Shown here: positions 36,488-46,982 of the stretch, piece by piece
Numbering within the stretch: the first letter of the stretch is position 1
Layout: each line of letters opens with the position of its first letter
Source of the DNA: Tanypteryx hageni
Taxonomy: Eukaryota; Arthropoda; Insecta; Odonata; Petaluridae
Direction of reading: 5' to 3'
NCBI GenBank assembly: GCA_028673005.1
Contig: CM054117.1
Coordinates: 38,710,564-38,774,563, forward strand
Length of the DNA stretch: 64,000 nt
Translations under genes and position numbers: made by a program
The notes under the pieces: model-generated
Told to the model about the DNA's origin: nothing
Seen by the model: the letters and a program-made list of their open reading frames with translations, nothing else
The model's database searches: none

Positions 36488-37216
36488 ACACTATTTTGCA
36501 AGACCAAAAATATACCACTCATTTTTCATTACTCTATGAGCAATTCTTTATTTTCTTAATATAAAAATATTTTACGTGTTATATTCATAATATCAATTTA
36601 AGATATGGTGACTATTATCTTTCTAATCATTATGACATCCCTGTTAATTTACCTTTAACGTATCTTTCCAAGCTGCACCTACTTGAATTAGATAAATTCT
36701 ACTATATCATTCTTTCTCTACGTTATAATTTTATTCACCATTAATTAAAGATGTTATAACTTAGAAAGATACCCAATTATATAAACTAAAAATACCCTGT
36801 AATACTCCAAGTGAGATAATCATATGTTCCCTCTAATAATAAAGAGGGTTCCTCCGACCAATATTACTTTCAGAAATATACGTAAACCAGTTCTTCCGAT
36901 TGCGCTGAGGCAATGTTCAAAATTCACCATAAGCAGTTGGTTTTATTTTCAAATAAAATGAGTCGTTTGTGTAGGCTTACTTGAGAATTATTAAATTCTA
37001 TATGCAAACAAGATGATCCAAACGGAACTTATGACGTCTAATTTAATTTAATCATTTATTTAATACTTATATTTGCTTTAATAGTTTTAAAGTCATCGCG
37101 GATATGTAGCTCTTTGTGTTCCCAAATTTCATAATTTTGCGTTACAAAATACTACAAATACATTCGAAATACTAAATTGATCACGCGTACTTACGCGGCA
37201 AAAATAACGCGTGTTA

Positions 37217-38263
37217 CTAGTAGTTGGTCATTGCATACTGCAAGCATTTCATCTCACCTTGAAAAAACATTAATTTTTCAGACAGATATTTCATCATTAC
37301 AAATATTCTATTAATTCTAAAGATTTCACCTCCGCAGCGATTTTCGTTTTTCCCACAAGTAAAAATAATGGTTTAAAAAAATTCCCCAAATGTTGCAATT
37401 TTAAACATTTTTACACTTTCTCCATTATGGCATACTAATGCTACACATTTCAGCCAAATTTTAAAGTTGTAGCACTTCTAGAAGTAAAATAATATTTTTC
37501 TAATTGTTTAAAATTTAAACATTTTTAACGGTTGCCGCAATATATATATGGAGAGATTGAAATGTTTATTTGTGCAAATGCACTGGTCTGTAAATAATTT
37601 GAAAATTGCAGCTTTCTAGCTCATCCCGTAGTACCTAAAAATTATTAAACTTTAATGTTCAAATGGGGTTAAAAAAACCCTAAAATTTACAATTTTAAAA
37701 TTTTAGATTTTTATAGTTGGTTATGAGAAAAGTTCTATAATCTTGCAAAATTTCAGCTTCCTTAACTTATTAGATTGGTCTACACACTGGATTGCGTTTT
37801 TCCATGCTAACTTATGGGAGATATTCCGGTGTCTCTGGGGTCGAACCCAAGACACCGTAAGAAAAAGTGACAATAAATCCTAATCGATATTGCTGCAGTC
37901 TAGCAACACTGAAATTTTCATCTTTCTAGCTTACAGGGAAGTGCCCATAATTAATTTACAAAAATGGCGCTATGCTTTTCTTATGGGAAAAAACGCGAAT
38001 TTCGGAATTTCAGTAGTCGAACTCATGTCACTTAGGTAAAAAATCTCATTTTATCTGAAGTTTTCTCCATCATATCTACAAAAACTAAAACTTTCAGCTC
38101 TCTAGCTCTTGTTCCTCCTATATGTTATATATATATCTATATCCTCCTCTGTAAGATTCGTCGATATATAATGATAACAGGAGGATACTAATGTCCAGCC
38201 CAAACTACAAGAGCTAGAGAGCTACTACTATCATTATATATCGACGACTCTTACAGAGGAGGA
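37217..38263 (-). mobile_element. Helitron, minus-oriented copy (H1)
   Basis: Read on the minus strand, the 3' end is a hairpin-bearing segment (GCTTGCAGTATGC...) followed by ACCAACTACTAG, with the host T after CTAG. The 5' end at 38263 is TCCTCCTCTGTAAG after A. This fits Helitron rules: 5'-TC, 3'-CTAG, a hairpin 11 nt upstream, and insertion between A and T. The body closely matches H3 (39015-39987) in inverted orientation. A second 5' terminus in the opposite direction (38142-38226) interrupts its 5' side. No Rep/helicase frame is present. Confidence 0.75.
38142..38226 (+). mobile_element. Helitron 5'-terminal fragment, head-to-head with H1
   Basis: Starts TCCTCCTCTGTAAGATTCG and continues through CAGCCCAAACTACAAGAGC, matching the first ~85 bp of H3. 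It stops abruptly where the inverted 5' end of H1 begins, so two Helitron 5' ends face each other and the junction can fold as a long hairpin. Confidence 0.65.
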
Positions 38264-38286
38264 TATAACATCATATAACATATAAC

Positions 38287-39005
38287 ATATAGGAGGATAC
38301 TAATGTTTAGGCACTTCCAGATGAGTTGGAGATTCGAAATTTTTTTCTTTGGTAGGATTTTGTGCAAAACCGACTAGAAAAATCGTAAATCAACAATTCC
38401 GCCGCTATAAATTCGCAATTGTTTAAACAAATTTTCAAGGTTTATGTATTTCCAAATGTGCTACGGAGTTGAAATTTTTTTATAAGTAGAATTCTTAAAA
38501 AAACGAAATAGGGATTATACAAATTTTGATATTTTATTTTATTTGGCAGTTAAAAATTCTTAAGTTTAAACAAATAGCTAACTGTTTAGGTACTACGGGA
38601 TGAGCTAGGAAGCTGAAATTTTCAAATGATTTACAAGGTAGTGAATTTGCACAAATAAACATTTCAATTTTACCATATATGAATTGCGGCGGCCGTTTAA
38701 AATTATTTAAATTTAATCAATTAGAAAAATATTATTTTACTTCTAGAAGAGCTACAGCTTTAAAAATTGACTAAAATGTGTAGCATTAGTACTCCATAAT
38801 GGAGAAAGTGTAAAATTTTTAATATTGCAACATTTGGGTATTATTTTAAACTTTTATTTTTGCATGTGGGAAATAAGAAAATCGCTGCTGAGATAAAATC
38901 TTTAGAATTAAAAGAATATTTGTAATGATGAAATGTCTGTCTGAAAAATGAATGTTTTTTCAAGGTGAGGTGAAATGCTTGCAGCATGCAAGCACCAACT
39001 ACTAG
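38287..39005 (+). mobile_element. Helitron, plus-oriented copy (H2)
   Basis: The right part from about 38570 matches H3. The 3' terminus has a perfect hairpin TGCTTGCAGCATGCAAGCA (38976-38994), then CCAACTA and CTAG (39002-39005). The left part, 38300-38570, is not shared with H1 or H3, so this is a variant or chimeric copy whose exact 5' end is uncertain. Confidence 0.7.
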
Positions 39006-39014
39006 TATGTTATA

Positions 39015-39987
39015 TCCTCCTCCTCCTCCTCTGTAAGAGTCGTCGATATATAATGATAACAGGAGGAAACTAATTTCCAGCCCAATCTACAAGAGCTAGA
39101 TAGCTGAAAGTTTTAGTTTTTGTAGATATGATGGAGAAACCTTCAGATAAAATGAAACTTCTTACCTAAGTGACATGAGTTCGACACCAGAAATTCCGAA
39201 ATTCGCGTTTTTTCCCATCAGAAAAGCATTGCGCCATTTTTGTAAATTAATTATGGGCACTTCCCTGTAAGCTAGAAAGATGAAATTCTCAGTGTTGCTA
39301 GACTGCAGCAATATCGATTAGGATTTATTGTCACTTTTGTTTTCAGTGTCTTGGGTTCGACTCCAGAGACCCCGAAATATCTCCCATAAGTTAGCATGGG
39401 AAAACGCAATCCAGTGTGTAGACCAATCTAATAAGTTTAGGGAGCTGAAATTTTGCAAGATTATATAACTTTTTTCATAACTAACTATAAAAAACGAAAA
39501 TTTTAAAATTGTAAATTTTAGGGGTTTTTTTTAACCCCATTTGAACATTAAAGTTTAATAATTTTTTAGGTGCTACGGGATTAGCTAGGAAGCTGCAATC
39601 TTCAAATTATTTACAGAATAGTGCATTTGCACAAATAAACATTTCAGTCTCTTAATATATATATATTGCGGCAACCGTTAAATATGTTTAAATTTTAAAC
39701 AATTAGAAAAATATTATTTTACTTCTAGAAATGCTACAACTTTAAAATTTGGCTGAAATGTGTAGCATTAGTATGCCATAATGGAGAAAGTGTAAAATTT
39801 TTAAAATTGCAACATTTGGGGATTGTTTTAAACTATTATTTTTACATGTGGGAAAAACAAAAATCGCTGCGGAGGTGAAATCTTTAGAATTAATAGAATA
39901 TTTGTAATGATGAAATATCTGTCAGAAAAATTAATGTTTTTTCAAGGTGTGATGAAATGCTTGCAGTATGCAAGCACCTTCTACTAG
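39015..39987 (+). mobile_element. Helitron, complete plus-oriented copy (H3)
   Basis: It starts TCCTCCTCC after A39014 and ends CTAG (39984-39987) before T. The 3' hairpin TGCTTGCAGTATGCAAGCA (39958-39976) stops 11 nt before the end. It is 973 bp, non-autonomous, with no protein frame. The 9-bp spacer tatgttata separates H2 from H3, and the same 9 bp separates H3 from the next 5' end at 39997. Confidence 0.8.
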
Positions 39988-39996
39988 TATGTTATA

Positions 39997-40074
39997 TCCT
40001 CCTCCTCCTCTGTAAGGAACGTCTATATATAATGATATCCTCCTCTGTAAGAGTCGTCGATATAGAATGATACC
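39997..40074 (+). mobile_element. Two tandem Helitron 5'-end fragments (H4)
   Basis: TCCTCCTCCTCCTCTGTAAG begins at 39997, about 41 bp long, and a second start TCCTCCTCTGTAAGAGTCG follows at 40038. Both match the H3 5' end and break off early. They continue the head-to-tail array. Confidence 0.65.
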
Positions 40075-41840
40075 GAATCTGAGTCCAACAATAGTTGTTG
40101 CTATGGCAACACTCTCGTAATGAGTGATCAAAACTGCAAAATCGCTAGTATTTACGCAAAACTCTACGATAAAAGTTAGAATTTTCATTCATTTCCTAAG
40201 AGAATAGTACAAAACTCGCTCCGATATTACAATTTTAAGATATTTTAATGTGCAAGAGAAAATTACCCTGTACGATGGATTTCAGATTTTCCATGTAAAT
40301 CAAATGGGAAGGATAGTTCCTTGAATCAAATCCGGGACTTTCAATATTCGAAACAAAAACTATCCTCTGGAGTTCTGCTTCTATAGCAGGAGATTTCCGC
40401 CAAGTATCATGAAAATCGGTCTTTTGGTTACAAAAGTTAATAGGGGGAACGGACAGAGAGACTGACAGACATAACGATAAAACTATAAGCCTATTTACAT
40501 TCTGGAAAGTAGGTAAACATAATCTAAAAACAAAGATACGGGATTGAAGCAGAAATAAAAAAATTGAAAGGTCATTTCGAAAAGGATTCTTTGGAAGTCA
40601 TTGAGTTACGATCCAAAGAACTTGAAGATTGGACGAGAGAAAAAATCCAATGATGTACTTTTAAATTAGAAGTGTGTGTGTACCAGAACGTTTTAATTTC
40701 GGTCTTATCTTTAATTTTCTTTCGAGCGAATGAGATGAATTTCCAATGAATAAGGTAGCGAATGATTCAAGTCTTGCGATGGGAAAATTGCGAACATGTT
40801 CAAAGGAAGTTTCATCCGCAAGGAAGATGAAACCAAAGAAAAATGCCTTAATTATTGATTCTCGAAAATCTGGTCAACTTACGGTTGGCAATCTAATGCT
40901 AAACTTTTTTCGGCGTGATTATATCTACCAACTGAAAGCCAGTAAAGTAACAGAAGATGCTCTTCTAACAGCGATATACTATTAAAAATATTCAAGTAAA
41001 TACCACAAATTAATATTTGTCAAATTATTTTGGTTGATATAATTTTAATATAAGTATATTTTAAAAGCTATTTAAATGGAAATAAGGAATAGCTATAATT
41101 AATCTAAGTTCACTTGATGTGGATAGGTTTATGATAATATTTTTTTAATATTAAAAAGTTTAAACCAATTTTTAAATATTTATTTTGAAAGCCGTATTAA
41201 TAACAACGTTTTCACTAAGTTTAGTTACAATACAAGAAATAATTACCCTCATAACTAAGTGCTATACATGTTATTTTTCGTAGGGTAAACATTGAAAAAA
41301 TAGGGTAACAAGAAAGACGAAAATCGCCCAAAGGTTTTTATTTCTAAAGCATGTTATTTTTGTGTGAAGTTTTTCATTTGAGGCGATATTTTAAATTTTT
41401 ACTTGATTTTTAATGAGTATGCCATATGTGTGCCGTTTTAAAATGCAGATTTGACTCCTAGCGCCTAAAGAGAGAGATGTATAATCAAAATAAATGAATG
41501 AATTAATACCTTCATAGTGTCGGTCTTGCTGTTTGATTCGATAATTAACACTGTTAATATTAAACTCCGATTGTTTTCAACAAAGAGCAGTCTGTAAGAG
41601 GCTTGAAATTTTTAACTCGTTGGAAAAGTTGGACCCATTTTTGTAGGTCAAAAAAACTGTTTATTTAAGAACTATATTTAAAATTCAACCGAAATACTCG
41701 TTCTAGAAATTGTCCAACGACCTCCTTATTGTATATTAGCTCAATAACTTTTGGCTTAAACAAAGTAAAACTCCTATAGCAAAAAAAGGATTAACAAACA
41801 GTTGACCACTTGGGAATATTTTTGAAACGAGAAAAAAGTC

Positions 41841-41911
41841 TGCTATGACCGGGAATCGAACCCGGGTCTTCCACTTGCCGGGCGGATATTCTACCATTGA
41901 ACTATCGTAGC
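41841..41911 (-). tRNA. tRNA-like gene, tRNA-Gly-derived body, apparent anticodon GGC
   Basis: 71 nt folding as a cloverleaf on the minus strand: acceptor GCTACGA/TCATAGC (one C-A mismatch), D arm GTTC/GAAT with AATGGTA loop, anticodon stem TCCGC/GTGGA, loop CCGGCAA, variable AGAC, T arm CCGGG-TTCGATT-CCCGG, discriminator A. The body matches tRNA-Gly(GCC), but the seven-base loop reads C33 and GGC at 34-36, which would be an Ala anticodon. U33 is nearly universal, so decoding function is doubtful. A TTTTTT Pol III terminator follows five bases after the gene. Both flanks carry GAAACGAGAAAAA in inverted orientation, extending the acceptor stem outward. Confidence 0.75.
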
Positions 41912-42060
41912 AGATCATTTTTCTCGTTTCTGAACGCGGATGTTTTCTTGGTTGGGACGGAACTAGCCAAGCTAGTATCAAACTGCCCCAACGGATAGGA
42001 TCTTCGGATCACTTTATTCCAACAATTTCTTAAGTTGACCACTTGTCACTGTCAAGATCA

Positions 42061-42109
42061 GGTGACCCCTGAAGATGCCCAGATCGTGGGTGAAATGCAT
42101 TGGGTTTGT
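42061..42109 (+). ncRNA. Hammerhead-ribozyme-like motif B
   Basis: Order: GGTGACC then C, CTGAAGA (42069-42075), stem II GCCCA-GATCG-TGGGT, GAAA (42092-42095), TGCA, T-T (42100-42101), GGGTTTG. Stem I forms four Watson-Crick pairs plus a G-T across the core (GACCC with GGGTT). CUGANGA...GAAA...UH is the conserved hammerhead core, and a one-pair stem III with a 4-nt loop resembles minimal type I forms. The departure is one unpaired T between CTGAAGA and stem II. Shared with 49431-49472. Confidence 0.4.
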
Positions 42110-42229
42110 AAATCCTTTTTTTTTTGCTATAAGGAGTTTTACTTTATTAACTACCTCCTATTAAAACGCGATCTGCGTATATTTTTGGTTTTAAAAGAGT
42201 AGCTGCAAACTAAATGTAAGGGGAGCGGA

Positions 42230-42405
42230 AAAGTTACGTCAATGTTCTGAAGTTTTGTTCCGAAGTCCCATCTGTTCAGGCGTGTAACACTGTCGTAAAA
42301 AAGTTGTTCAGTCGAGATGTTTTTTTCCCAGAGTTTTAAACAGACAGAAAAGTCAAGTCAACGCTCATCCAAAAGTTTGTCTTGGATTCCCATCTGTTTG
42401 TGGGG
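42230..42405. repeat. Imperfect local duplication
   Basis: GAAAAGTTACGTCAATG...CCCATCTGTTCAGG is echoed about 110 bp later by GAAAAGTCAAGTCAACG...CCCATCTGTTTGTGG, with a matching ...AAAAGTTTGT/GAAGTTTTGT block between. The origin is unknown. Confidence 0.4.
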
Positions 42406-43639
42406 TTAAAATAAACTTTATCAACACAAATGCTGCTCGCGGTCTAGGATACTTGAATAATACTGAGAGAAAATCATGTATTTACGTGAGATTCTCCAAA
42501 AAATATCTTTTCACGCTAATATAGCAGGTTGTTCGGTCCAGGAAAGAACATGTATAATATGCTAGCAAAAATTAAAAGTTAATTTAGAAAGAGACGGATA
42601 TTTTCAAGAGTCGGAATGAGGTGTTGATATTCTGAAACCTTCTAGCTGAAATCCTAATAATTAAAGTTAGATAACGGAACGGCAAGACAAAATACGAAAC
42701 GAATGAGGTTCGTTCTATTTTTCACAGGTACAATTTAAAATTTTGGAAGGAAAGTATTTTTTGGAAAAACGACTAGTTTTCCCTTTACTTTTATAATCAG
42801 ATAGCAAAAACAATGAAAAGGAAATTATCTAATCCATGAATACTACCGTGATTAAAATTTCTTCTAAACGTATTCACGACAATTTCATTTGAACCTCAGA
42901 GCTTATATAACGTCGTTTATCTCTTGAATAAATAAAATTATTAGTTTATTTCTATATTCATTAAATATATTGGGAATATCATCTCTTATAATCGCTCAGA
43001 AAGGCTTCTCCGTTCATTTTTCATTCATATTTTGTATTTACTAGACACAATTATTCCAATAATTATCCTCTCCATTACTCCATTATGCAGACACCTACAT
43101 CAAATAAATGAATAGCAAAGAAAAAGTTAAGTGAATCTACATGAGAAATATTATCATCAGGTTATGGCACGACGATTTTTTCAAAAAGCTTTTTTACAAG
43201 CATCCATCAAAAATTGATGGAATAATATGATCTAAAGATCCTATGCATTTCCTGTTTCAAAACTATTCCCAAGACTCCATCAATAAAAATAGAGAGGATT
43301 TTCTCTCTGTCGATAAGCAAATACGATAAAATATTACCATGTGATAAGCCGTGAAAATTCTTCTTGAAGGTCCGTTATTTACGAATCGCTGTATGACAAA
43401 AGACATAATTGGGCCATGCCTGTGTTTTCGCATTTCTGTTTTATTTATTTTTATTTATTTAAACATATATTTCACATACAGCGCAAAAGGCCAATTTACA
43501 GTGAAGGTAGTAACAAAATACAAATAAGTACATAAATCAACGGAGATAAATCACCTTTCTACTTAACACTAAATTTTACTCAAACATTAATTAAAAACAG
43601 ATTAAGTTTTCAAGTTATTCTCGAAACGCGTACGCGTAT

Positions 43640-44260
43640 TTTTAGAATATTCGAACAAATTTTGCGAATCAACATGTTTACATATTTACGCCTTTCACGC
43701 GGCATCTGCGTTAACATGTTAAACGCGTCGCATTTTCGAAAAGTAGAACAGATGACTACCTGTCCAAACGTATCTTTCTCGCCACCCCTCTTCCTTCATT
43801 TTGTATGCCTGTACTGTAACGTCCCTCCGCCTCTCTTCTCAACTCCTCTCATCGCCATTCCCTGCTTACCAAAGCGCACGCACGCACACACGCCCCTCGA
43901 ACGGCAATGCCTCCCGCGCTCGCTAACTCGCGCCGTCCACTTTCTCGCTCCCGCACTCCCTCTCTTCTTCACGTTAAACTCGCCGCGTCGAGACATATCG
44001 ATCCGTGAAGTCGAACAAGTACGACAGAAAACTTGTCCGGCTTTGCTGAGCTCGTTATCCCCCGAGTATCCTTCTTGAGGGATTCGAAAAAAATAATCAC
44101 TCGAATATAAGGAGACGAGACGCCACCCAGAGCGAGAATGAACAAATAAATGGCGACAACACGAGCTCCGCGAAATATTTGGCGATGACAAAAGAAAGAA
44201 AGGCGGAACGAGCAAAAAAAGTCGTCGAAGCGTTTCCGAAAAGGAACAAAAACAGAAAGC
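43640..44260. promoter_or_regulatory. CpG-rich patch
   Basis: CG-dense sequence (CGCGTACGCG, CGCACGCACGC, GCCGCGTCGAGAC) inside AT-rich surroundings. Overlapping long frames on both strands (43662-44078 plus, 43796-44215 minus) have no recognisable domain. It lies 5' of the NDRG exons on the gene strand, so a promoter is possible, but no splice donor links it. Confidence 0.25.
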
Positions 44261-44400
44261 GAGATTAGGTCATTGTTTTATCCGAGTGTAACAACTTGAA
44301 CGCTGAATAGACGATTATATTATAACAACATATTCATGGTTAAATAACGCTCGATGGACAATGCCATCACTATTCCTAAATCACGAGCATTACTAACGGC

Positions 44401-44787
44401 CAGAGCAAGGATAAGACATTTTTGCGTCCTACATAAGGTTTGAAAATTGCGCCCCACTCCCCTCCCAGATGAAAATATGCAGTACACAATTTTATCTCTC
44501 AAAACTAAAGAAATGAAACAGCTTTAACAAATTTACGGCATAGGAGTTGTTTAATTTATGTATTTTATCTTCGCCGTAGTCTCCACTTCACTATGAATAA
44601 TCTCATAACTAGTTCATTTACAATGTAGAGGTAAAATAAAATATACCAAAATATTTTATAATACAAAACGTTACACGTAAATATTAAAATTGTCATTAGT
44701 CGCGCCCCTAAGAGTGCTGCGCCCTAGACGGGCGCCTCGCACTAATCTTTCTTAGCACACTAGTGTCTAGCACTTGTCCCGGCTCTG
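44401..44787. mobile_element. hAT MITE with perfect 8-bp target duplication
   Basis: The left end is CAGAGCAAGGATAAGACA; the right end read inward is CAGAGCCGGGACAAGTGC, both hAT-like. The flanks ctaacggc (44393-44400) and ctaacggc (44788-44795) are identical. It is 387 bp, carries GCGCCC-rich subterminal motifs and has no coding. The exact duplication fixes the boundaries. Confidence 0.88.
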
Positions 44788-44888
44788 CTAACGGCATTTT
44801 CATAGAAATGTACTATTATAACCTAAGGAATTCGGCTCAACTTTGTGGTCAGTGATAATCATTTTTCAGAAGAAAAGAAAAATTACTC

Positions 44889-44981
44889 AACTTCCACACA
44901 AATTTATTTACACCGCCGGTTTCGCTAAATATGCTAGTTATTTAGCAAAACCGGGCGCGCAAATAAATTTGCGTGGAAGTT
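44889..44981. repeat. 93-nt hairpin with 42-bp arms
   Basis: The left arm AACTTCCACACAAATTTATT... pairs with the right arm ending ...AAATTTGCGTGGAAGTT, with a 9-nt loop ATGCTAGTT and about six mismatches spread along the stem. It could be a small foldback element or a pre-miRNA-like hairpin; no flanking duplication is obvious. Confidence 0.7.
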
Positions 44982-46389
44982 ACGTAGAATGTATGTACTA
45001 TGTCGACATTTACACAAAAAGTTTACATTCATGCTCCGAAATAGCCAAAGACATATACACGGCTGGATAAGAAAGTCACGAAAAGTTGCTGTAAAAAATT
45101 GTTCAAACGCTCAAAGGTGTTTATGAGGAAGGGGATAAAGTATAGATAGGGAGAAAGGTGGGTGAGTTCGGAGAAAAGGAGGGCAAAGAGAAAGGGTGGG
45201 AGGAGGTAGGCGAATTAAGATGGAAGGGTGGGGAGGAATATCCACTGTTGCACGCAAAGGACAAGGAACGGAGGCACGGGACAATCTTATTTCCCCCCCT
45301 GTCATCGCCAGCTGCCACAAAATTATCGTCGAGGGAATGAATAGTCAGGGTGGGCACCATTCTCAGGTAAAATGCTTTTCACCGTACGTCTAGCGGAAAG
45401 GAGTTAATGACAGGCCTCTCCACTCTGTAAACTCTCCATTTACGAGACTGGGCGAGTAATTGAATTACCTATTAAAGTGATACGCTACATTTATGGACGA
45501 AGAGTTTTAAAACTTACACTTTACATTTCTCTCTAATTTCCATTATACCACATCATAACAGTGCATTGCTTGAAAATAAATTAGAAAAAAGCAACTTTTG
45601 AAACGGTTAGAAAAAATTCTTCTTGAAATTAATTGGAAATGAAAGTATGTATATTTCTTAAAAATATACACGCGAATTTTTTACTCCGCTAAATATTTCA
45701 GTCGTAAATACGAAGTTTCCTTTTTATGATAAAGCTAAAATTTTACCCGTATCCAGAAAAAGCTTATAAAAAATTTATGAGATAATTTGCATCATTAGCG
45801 AAATCCTCGTTGTGGAAGAAAGTGCAATAAACCGTTAAAAACGAGGTCTGCGGGTCAAATGCGAGCGACCCGAATATATTCTCGTTCAGCTTCATGGTAA
45901 TCTCGATTTTAAGAGAAAGAGCACGGAAAACTCTGCCAGAGCTTGAACTTTGTTTCTTTTAGAGGGAGGAAATAAAAGTGCAAAAATCAACTTTCACCGG
46001 AAATACCGCAATTACAAGTTGGCAAAAAATACAAAAAGATTTAATTTTATGGCAATTTTTCAAAGTGCTCGGTCGGAATGAATGGGCACACTTCGCGTAA
46101 AAGACAAGTTTCTTTCGCGCAACAAAAAACGCTTTGCTGTTTTGGAAAAGTAACGGAGTTAAAAATGTGGTTTCATCGACTTATTTGCGCTTGAATACAG
46201 GTTTAAGGATGCAATAAAACAATATGCAAGATCACCAAGAAGAAAACTTCTTCGGAAAATGTAAAAAAGTAATTCTTCTTTATCAGCATTAATTGTCCAC
46301 AGCTGATGAGTTGAAGGAGCAGGCTGAGACAAGGGAAAAGTCACGATGGATACGGATTTCACCTATGTGACGTTTAGCACATGATATTT

Positions 46390-46454
46390 AATAAAGGTGA
46401 AATACTCCTTTAGCCAAACAAATTGTTTGGCTAAAGGAGTATTTCGCCTTTATT
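46390..46454. repeat. 65-bp near-perfect palindrome
   Basis: 32-bp arms around a single central A with one mismatch: AATAAAGGTGAAATACTCC... against ...GGAGTATTTCGCCTTTATT. The half GGCTAAAGGAGTATTT resembles the tails of the hammerhead-bearing elements (GGCTTAAGGAGTTTTC at 49490-49505). Confidence 0.85.
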
Positions 46455-46952
46455 AATCTTAGCCAAAGTAATTGAGCTACTATCAATTACATGATATTTA
46501 GACAGCTTTTCTTCATTGGAATTAAAATTTCACGCAAGAGCTGAATTTATATCTTTTTACAGAGTAAAGCCTTAGTCTAAAATATAGTTCCATTATAAAA
46601 TAATTACTTTTACTCACATTATCCATTTAAGCCTGCTACTTCAATTTTGAGCGAATTTTCTACTATTTTTCGTAGACTCGCCTTTAGATCTTAAATAAAA
46701 ACTAAACACTTCACTACATACGATATTTTGAGATATTAAACTGCTCAGCTGCAGCCTGCATTTCTTTATATTTCCATCGTATTTTAACAAAGAAATTAAA
46801 TGTACAATTTTATGACACAATTACTATGCATTGTAACCTTTAATGAAACGAAAGATTAGAAAAATCAAGTTGCATCATTACGAAATATAAATCACGAATA
46901 TTCCCGTAAAATTATATTGTCTCAGTTTGCCCGTGACAAAAGCCTTACTTAC

Positions 46953-46982
46953 GGAGCGCAAGGAACTGGAATTCTCACTCAT
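46953..46982 (-). CDS. Candidate 5'-terminal coding exon of the NDRG-family gene
   Basis: On the minus strand an ATG opens MSENSSSLRS and reaches a strong donor (CTCC then gtaagtaagg) after exactly ten codons. Phase 0 at the donor fits the phase-0 start of the exon at 33610-33660. Alternative short N-terminal exons are common in this family. Against it: the ten residues match nothing I know, no core promoter was identified upstream, and a GT donor with an in-phase ATG can arise by chance in 30 kb. Transcript data would be needed. Confidence 0.3.

Larger units (their letters stand above)
41742..42150 (+). mobile_element. Hammerhead-bearing short element with a tRNA-containing insertion
   Basis: Outer inverted repeats: left 41758-41799 (AAAGTAAAACTCCTATAGC, then a poly-A stretch, GGATTAACAAAC) and right 42104-42148 (read inward AAAGTAAAACTCCTTATAGC). 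The right third contains a hammerhead-like motif. Blocks AGTTGAC, TCACTGTC, GAAGATGCCC and AAGGAGTTTT are shared in order with the element at 49352-49514. The 13-bp direct repeat agttgaccacttg at 41800-41812 and 42033-42045 brackets a 220-bp segment with a tRNA gene, consistent with a later insertion. Alternatively the repeat marks the overlap of two partial units. Confidence 0.6.
33661..46952 (-). other. Upstream intron or 5' region of the NDRG-family gene
   Basis: This is sequence upstream of the exon at 33610-33660. If the candidate first exon at 46953-46982 is correct, it is an intron of about 13.3 kb; otherwise upstream exons are elsewhere. It contains a hAT element, the Helitron cluster, the tRNA-bearing element and a hAT MITE. 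33760-34800, 35500-36180, 40500-41730, 42430-43630 and 45400-46380 are AT-rich with nothing identified. Confidence 0.4.

Noticed and set aside
37217..40074. CRISPR-like or satellite array
   Set aside because: The repeats have Helitron ends (TC...hairpin...CTAG) and unequal spacing; this is transposon tandem insertion in a eukaryotic genome, not CRISPR.
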